Origin: SMAG-U1939 sp035763125 | Lineage (GTDB): Bacteria > Chloroflexota > Ktedonobacteria > Ktedonobacterales > JADMIN01 | NCBI GenBank assembly: GCA_035763125.1 | Contig: DASUBU010000034.1 | Location: 1 to 64,000 of the forward strand | DNA length: 64,000 bases | Direction of reading: 5' to 3' | Shown: positions 61,182-64,000 of the stretch, piece after piece | Numbering within the stretch: position 1 is the stretch's first letter | How the letters are laid out: every line of letters begins with the position of its first letter | Made by a program: the position numbers and the translations under genes | Notes under the pieces: generated by a model | Told to the model about the DNA's origin: nothing | The model's input: the letters and a program-made list of their open reading frames with translations, nothing else | The model's database searches: none

Positions 61182-61204
61182 GGGCGTCCACAGGACGCTG
61201 CTAC
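61182..61204 (-). repeat. GTAGGGG palindromic repeat, copy 7 (FtsB-like stop)
   Basis: On the minus strand: GTAGCAGCGTCC, TGT loop, GGACGCCC. It matches copy 2 at 20 of 23 bases. Its TAG is the stop codon of the FtsB-like gene. Confidence 0.7.
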
Positions 61205-61530
61205 GTCGCCGGCACCGCGATGACCACCACGATTGGCCGGTCGCCGGGACGGATGTAGCCCCAGCGCCGTGCCACGCGCTCGATCTCCTCAGGCGATTGC
61301 GCCAGCGCAATTGCCCGCTGGGTCGCCGCCACATCGTGGCGCAGGGCCGCGTTGTGCGCGCTGGCCGTCCGCACCTGCTGTTCGGCACTCGCGCGCGTCC
61401 AGGCCTCGCTGATGGTAGCGACCAACAGGGCGGTACAGACGACGAGGATGGCCCACAGCAGCGTGCGCATTGCCAGCGGCGACCGGCGGCCACCCTCCTG
61501 GATTATACGCCCGTGTTCGAGCGGCTGCAT
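61201..61530 (-). CDS. FtsB/DivIC-like septum formation initiator
   Basis: 109-aa protein with one membrane helix (about residues 22-42), a coiled coil (about 45-85) and the C-terminal motif EIERVARRWGYIRPGD, characteristic of the FtsB/DivIC family that links the division machinery to FtsL. The ATG at 61530 has AAGGAGG seven bases upstream; the open frame to 61566 lacks one. It lies 32 nt after rsmA in the same direction. The TAG stop is part of a GTAGGGG-type repeat. Confidence 0.82.
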   Translation of the reverse strand: MQPLEHGRIIQEGGRRSPLAMRTLLWAILVVCTALLVATISEAWTRASAEQQVRTASAHNAALRHDVAATQRAIALAQSPEEIERVARRWGYIRPGDRPIVVVIAVPAT

Positions 61531-61562
61531 AGCTGCCCTCCTTGTGCCGTCGTCGAGTACGA

Positions 61563-62861
61563 TCACTCCGCCGCTACCGACCCCTCGGCGTGCCCGGCTG
61601 TAGGGGCGTCTTGCGGACGCTCGGCAGGGCCGGGGGCCGCCAGCGCCGCCTCGGTCAGCCGCACCCAGTCATCCAGCGCCAGTGTCTCGGCCCGGCGCAC
61701 AGCGTCAATCCCGGCGGCGGCGAGCCAACCGGCGACGGTCTCTTGCGGAAGACGCAGATTTCTTGCCAGACTGTTGTGTATTTGCTTGCGCTTCTCGGCG
61801 AATCCGGCATGGGCGAGGCGGAAGAACTCGTCGCGGGCGGCGCCGGCCAGCAGCGGCGCGGGGCGGCGCGCCAGGCGCACGATCGCGGATTCCACCTGCG
61901 GCGGCGGAAAGAAGGCCCCCGCCGGCACCGACGCCACGATCTCTGGCTCGGTATAGAACTGCACGCTGAGGCCAAGTAGGCTAAGATCGCCGGGCACGGC
62001 GGTCATGCGCTCGGCCACCTCGCGCTGGACCATCACCACCATCTCGCGCGGCGGATTCTCAGCTTCGAGGAAGTGGCGCAGAGTGAGCGCGGTGATGTAA
62101 TAGGGCAGATTGGCGACCAGTTTGTACGGCTGCTGGCCGAAGACCGCCGTGGGTTGGACGTCGAGCAGGTCACGCGGGATGATCTCGACGGTGGGATAGC
62201 GGGTGGTGGTCTCGCGCAGCACCGGCAGGATGTGTTGATCGAGCTCGACGGCGACGACACGCTTGACGCGCTGGGCCAGCTCGACGGTCAGCACGCCCGT
62301 GCCCGCTCCTACCTCCAGCACGCTATCCTCCGGGCCGAGTTCGGCGGCGGCGAGAATGGCGCCGAGCGCTTTGCGCGAGATGAGCAGGTGCTGGCCGAAG
62401 GACTTGTTGGGCCGCAGGCCGTGGCGGCGCAGCAGCCGCTTGAGCGTGCCGATATCGGTCAGATCCAGCGGCCCCTGCTCGATCTCTGGCTCACCGGTCG
62501 TTGCGAGCCGCGCGCGTGCCTCAGCCGCCGCCTGTGCTGCCGCGTCGGCCGCTTCAAGCTCAGCTAGCGTGGCCGCCGCGATCTCGTCGCGCCGCGCAAG
62601 GATGTCGTCTACGTCTACCGGCGGCTTGCGCGGGCGTCTGGGGGGCGGCGGAGGATAATGGCGGTGTAGCTGGCCCGCCGGCCGTGCTTCTGCGTCCGAG
62701 GATGTGCCGGGTGCTGGGCGCCTCGTCTGCGAGCCACCTATGGCAGACGTTTGCTGCTGCCGCGAGTGGCGCTGTCGCTGCCGCTGCTCTCCTCTTTGCA
62801 CGGGGCCGCCTTCTCGCGGCTGCTTGTCGCTGCCGTCGCTGTCGCTCACATCGCTGCTCAT
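61563..62861 (-). CDS. rsmA: 16S rRNA dimethyladenosine transferase with long N-terminal extension
   Basis: 432-aa RsmA (KsgA), which dimethylates the two adjacent adenines near the 3' end of 16S rRNA. The domain begins at about residue 138 (LLRRHGLRPNKSFGQHLL), with SAM motif LEVGAGTGVLT, the catalytic NLPYYI and FPPPQVESAIVRL. The first 137 residues are a Gln/Arg/Pro-rich disordered extension plus an Ala-rich helix not found in the family. The C-terminal tail includes RPQDAPT, encoded by a GTAGGGG repeat, nearly the same peptide as in NuoE. No good SD precedes the ATG at 62861. Confidence 0.92.
   Translation of the reverse strand: MSSDVSDSDGSDKQPREGGPVQRGEQRQRQRHSRQQQTSAIGGSQTRRPAPGTSSDAEARPAGQLHRHYPPPPPRRPRKPPVDVDDILARRDEIAAATLAELEAADAAAQAAAEARARLATTGEPEIEQGPLDLTDIGTLKRLLRRHGLRPNKSFGQHLLISRKALGAILAAAELGPEDSVLEVGAGTGVLTVELAQRVKRVVAVELDQHILPVLRETTTRYPTVEIIPRDLLDVQPTAVFGQQPYKLVANLPYYITALTLRHFLEAENPPREMVVMVQREVAERMTAVPGDLSLLGLSVQFYTEPEIVASVPAGAFFPPPQVESAIVRLARRPAPLLAGAARDEFFRLAHAGFAEKRKQIHNSLARNLRLPQETVAGWLAAAGIDAVRRAETLALDDWVRLTEAALAAPGPAERPQDAPTAGHAEGSVAAE
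61600..61622 (+). repeat. GTAGGGG palindromic repeat, copy 6 (inside rsmA)
   Basis: GTAGGGGCGTCTTGC then GGACGCTC on the plus strand, antisense to rsmA. 21 of 23 bases match the nuoE copy; both encode RPQD(A/T)PT in the sense direction of their host gene. Confidence 0.8.
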
Positions 62862-62907
62862 TTCGCTTCGTCGTCCGGTGACTTACTGCCCAGCTTTTGC
62901 TGGGGAA

Positions 62908-62916
62908 ATCGTAGCA
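62908..62916 (-). promoter_or_regulatory. Extended -10 for rsmA
   Basis: TGCTACGAT on the minus strand, about 47 nt upstream of the rsmA ATG. A CCCAGC-TTTT-GCTGGG hairpin lies between it and the gene. No clear -35. Confidence 0.45.
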
Positions 62917-63000
62917 CGCGCCTGGCTGCGCGCGCCGCTGGCATGCGATACTGCCGGGCAGATAGTCGCCATAAGCGTTGGACCCGCGAGGAGCGCTGCA

Positions 63001-63501
63001 ATGTCTGATCCACCCCGCGATCTCTGGGGTGAGCCCGTGGCCGTGATTCAATTCTATTCGACGCGCGAGCCGTATGGCGCGTTCTCGAATTTCGCTGCCT
63101 ATCCGATCGTGTGCAAGGGACTGCGCTGGCCGACCAGCGAGCACTATTTCCAGGCGCAGAAGTTCGCGGGGACCGACCACGAGGGGGCGATCCGGCGGGT
63201 CGCCTCGCCCACCGTCGCCGCCCGAATGGGGCGCTCGCGCCAGCGGCCTCTGCGCTATGACTGGGAAAGCGTCAAGGACGACGTGATGCTGGAGGCGCTG
63301 CGGGCCAAATTTACCCAGCACCCGACGCTCCGTGACCTCCTGCTTGGCACCGGCGACGCTCTCATCGTCGAGCACACCTCACGCGATGCGTATTGGGGCG
63401 ACGGCGGCGATGGCAGGGGGCGCAACATGCTCGGCCGGCTGTTGATGCGCGTGCGGGAGGAGCTTCGCGGCCAGGAGCAGCCAGCGATCAGCGCGTCTTG
63501 A
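63001..63501 (+). CDS. NADAR family (YbiA-like) protein
   Basis: 166-aa protein. VIQFYSTREPYGAFSNFAAYP, WPTSEHYFQAQKF and the C-terminal WGDGGDGRGRNMLGRLLM are the NADAR signature motifs. YbiA-type proteins hydrolyse reactive riboflavin-pathway intermediates; other NADAR proteins remove ADP-ribose from DNA, so the exact role here is open. GAGGAG precedes the ATG at 63001. Single gene, convergent with the truncated methyltransferase. Confidence 0.9.
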   Translation: MSDPPRDLWGEPVAVIQFYSTREPYGAFSNFAAYPIVCKGLRWPTSEHYFQAQKFAGTDHEGAIRRVASPTVAARMGRSRQRPLRYDWESVKDDVMLEALRAKFTQHPTLRDLLLGTGDALIVEHTSRDAYWGDGGDGRGRNMLGRLLMRVREELRGQEQPAISAS

Positions 63502-63533
63502 GACCGGTGGGTCCGGCTATGCGGTCAATCAGG

Positions 63534-63558
63534 GGATCCATGCATCGCCCGCCCCTAC
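63534..63558 (-). repeat. GTAGGGG palindromic repeat, copy 8 (convergent gene gap)
   Basis: On the minus strand: GTAGGGGCGGGCG, then ATGCATGGATCC. Its TAG (63557-63555) is the stop codon of the partial methyltransferase. Closest to copy 5 (50407-50430). Confidence 0.65.
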
Positions 63559-64000
63559 ACTACTATGGGCCGCCGTGCGTCGAAGATCGCGCGAGGCGAT
63601 GTGTCGTCATAGGGGGCGAGGTCGTAGTTGCCGTGGATCGCCTCGACGCCGAAGCCGGCCCGCAGCAGCGCCACCTCAACCTCGCCTTTCGAGAGCACCG
63701 CCAGCATCATACGTGTGGTGGTGCGCCGGAGCGGGCCGCCAGGAGCGTGCACGTCGTAGAGATGCGTCAGCTCGACGGTGCTGGGCTGTGTGCCAGGCGC
63801 TCCGGCAACCAAATGTTCGAGCTGTTCGCCGGAGGGAAGGTTCCACACACCTTGCAGCCAGAGCTGGTGTGCCGATTCGAGCAGGCGGCGCGGACCAAGC
63901 AGATCGACGTCCGCGAGCAGTCGGCCACCCGGGCGGAGCGCGGCGAAGGCGGCGGTGAGGGCGGCGTGCCGCTCATCGGGCGTGAGCAGATGCGCGAGCA
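63555..64000 (-). CDS. SAM-dependent methyltransferase, partial (N-terminus outside window)
   Basis: The visible C-terminal 147 residues or so read ALRPGGRLLADVDL, the motif after the SAM pocket in class I methyltransferases, then a beta-rich C-terminal domain with TTTRMMLAVL and AIHGNYDLAPYD, the usual ending of Methyltransf_25-type proteins. The N-terminal SAM motif lies past the window edge. The stop codon is supplied by a GTAGGGG repeat, so the original end may have been different. Confidence 0.75.
   Translation of the reverse strand, partial: LAHLLTPDERHAALTAAFAALRPGGRLLADVDLLGPRRLLESAHQLWLQGVWNLPSGEQLEHLVAGAPGTQPSTVELTHLYDVHAPGGPLRRTTTRMMLAVLSKGEVEVALLRAGFGVEAIHGNYDLAPYDDTSPRAIFDARRPIVV

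Noticed and set aside
1..64000. tRNA, rRNA, CRISPR arrays, insertion sequences, phage genes
   Set aside because: Looked for cloverleaf arms, regularly spaced repeats, transposase motifs and terminal repeats while reading; found nothing convincing. A covariance-model scan would settle the RNA genes.

Overview
The window looks like a high-GC bacterial chromosome, most plausibly a Chloroflexota (Ktedonobacteria-like or related) organism. This is inferred from gene content, not from any database search. The pointers are a split cytochrome b6/subunit-IV type quinol oxidoreductase, a complete 14-gene nuoA-N locus, several zinc-ribbon plus one-TM sensor-like proteins, lipoproteins, and a large HTH-STAND-HEAT protein. 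I see no tRNA, rRNA, CRISPR array, insertion sequence or phage gene.

Layout. 1-8.1 kb: small hypothetical, zinc-ribbon membrane proteins, a methyltransferase, a triple-repeat lipoprotein, a D,D-carboxypeptidase and a CaiB-type CoA-transferase. 8.6-13.9 kb: a cytochrome b6/IV-Rieske-cytochrome c/cupredoxin operon ending in a polytopic protein I cannot name. 14.2-18 kb: glycogen synthase, a GalT/HIT-like protein and a GNAT acetyltransferase. 18.4-23.5 kb: a five-gene run encoding a secreted Cys-containing protein, a small membrane protein, an FAD oxidoreductase, an HdrC/GlpC-like 2[4Fe-4S] protein and a membrane protein with two H-x13-H helices; it reads as an undescribed transmembrane redox module. 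23.8-26.5 kb: class V aminotransferase, MoaD/ThiS-like ubiquitin-fold protein, ornithine cyclodeaminase-family protein. 26.7-32.4 kb: BNR-repeat lipoprotein, DUF4395 plus membrane thioredoxin, CaCA exchanger, acyltransferase-3. 32.4-37.5 kb: TPR-like protein, a tiny signal-peptide-bearing ORF, and a divergent 1076-aa HTH-STAND-HEAT protein, with striking palindromes between them.

37.8-53.8 kb: nuoA to nuoN in canonical order on one strand behind a good sigma70-type promoter, so NADH oxidation (complex I) and quinol oxidation (b6/Rieske/cyt c operon) are both encoded here. 54-58.2 kb: membrane protein, DUF402 protein, Tat-exported GH25/DUF1906-like protein, second CaCA exchanger. 58.2-64 kb: mainly minus-strand genes: MOSC, RlmA-like methyltransferase, MBL hydrolase, FtsB/DivIC-like, RsmA, then a NADAR protein (+) and a truncated methyltransferase at the edge.

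Two genome-wide signals stand out. First, a dispersed GTAGGGG-headed palindromic repeat (eight copies seen) lies inside the reading frames of nuoB, nuoD, nuoE and rsmA and at gene ends, resembling in behaviour the protein-invading palindromic elements of Rickettsia. Second, seven upstream regions share an extended -10 of the form TGCTAnnnT, which suggests the preferred promoter type of this genome.
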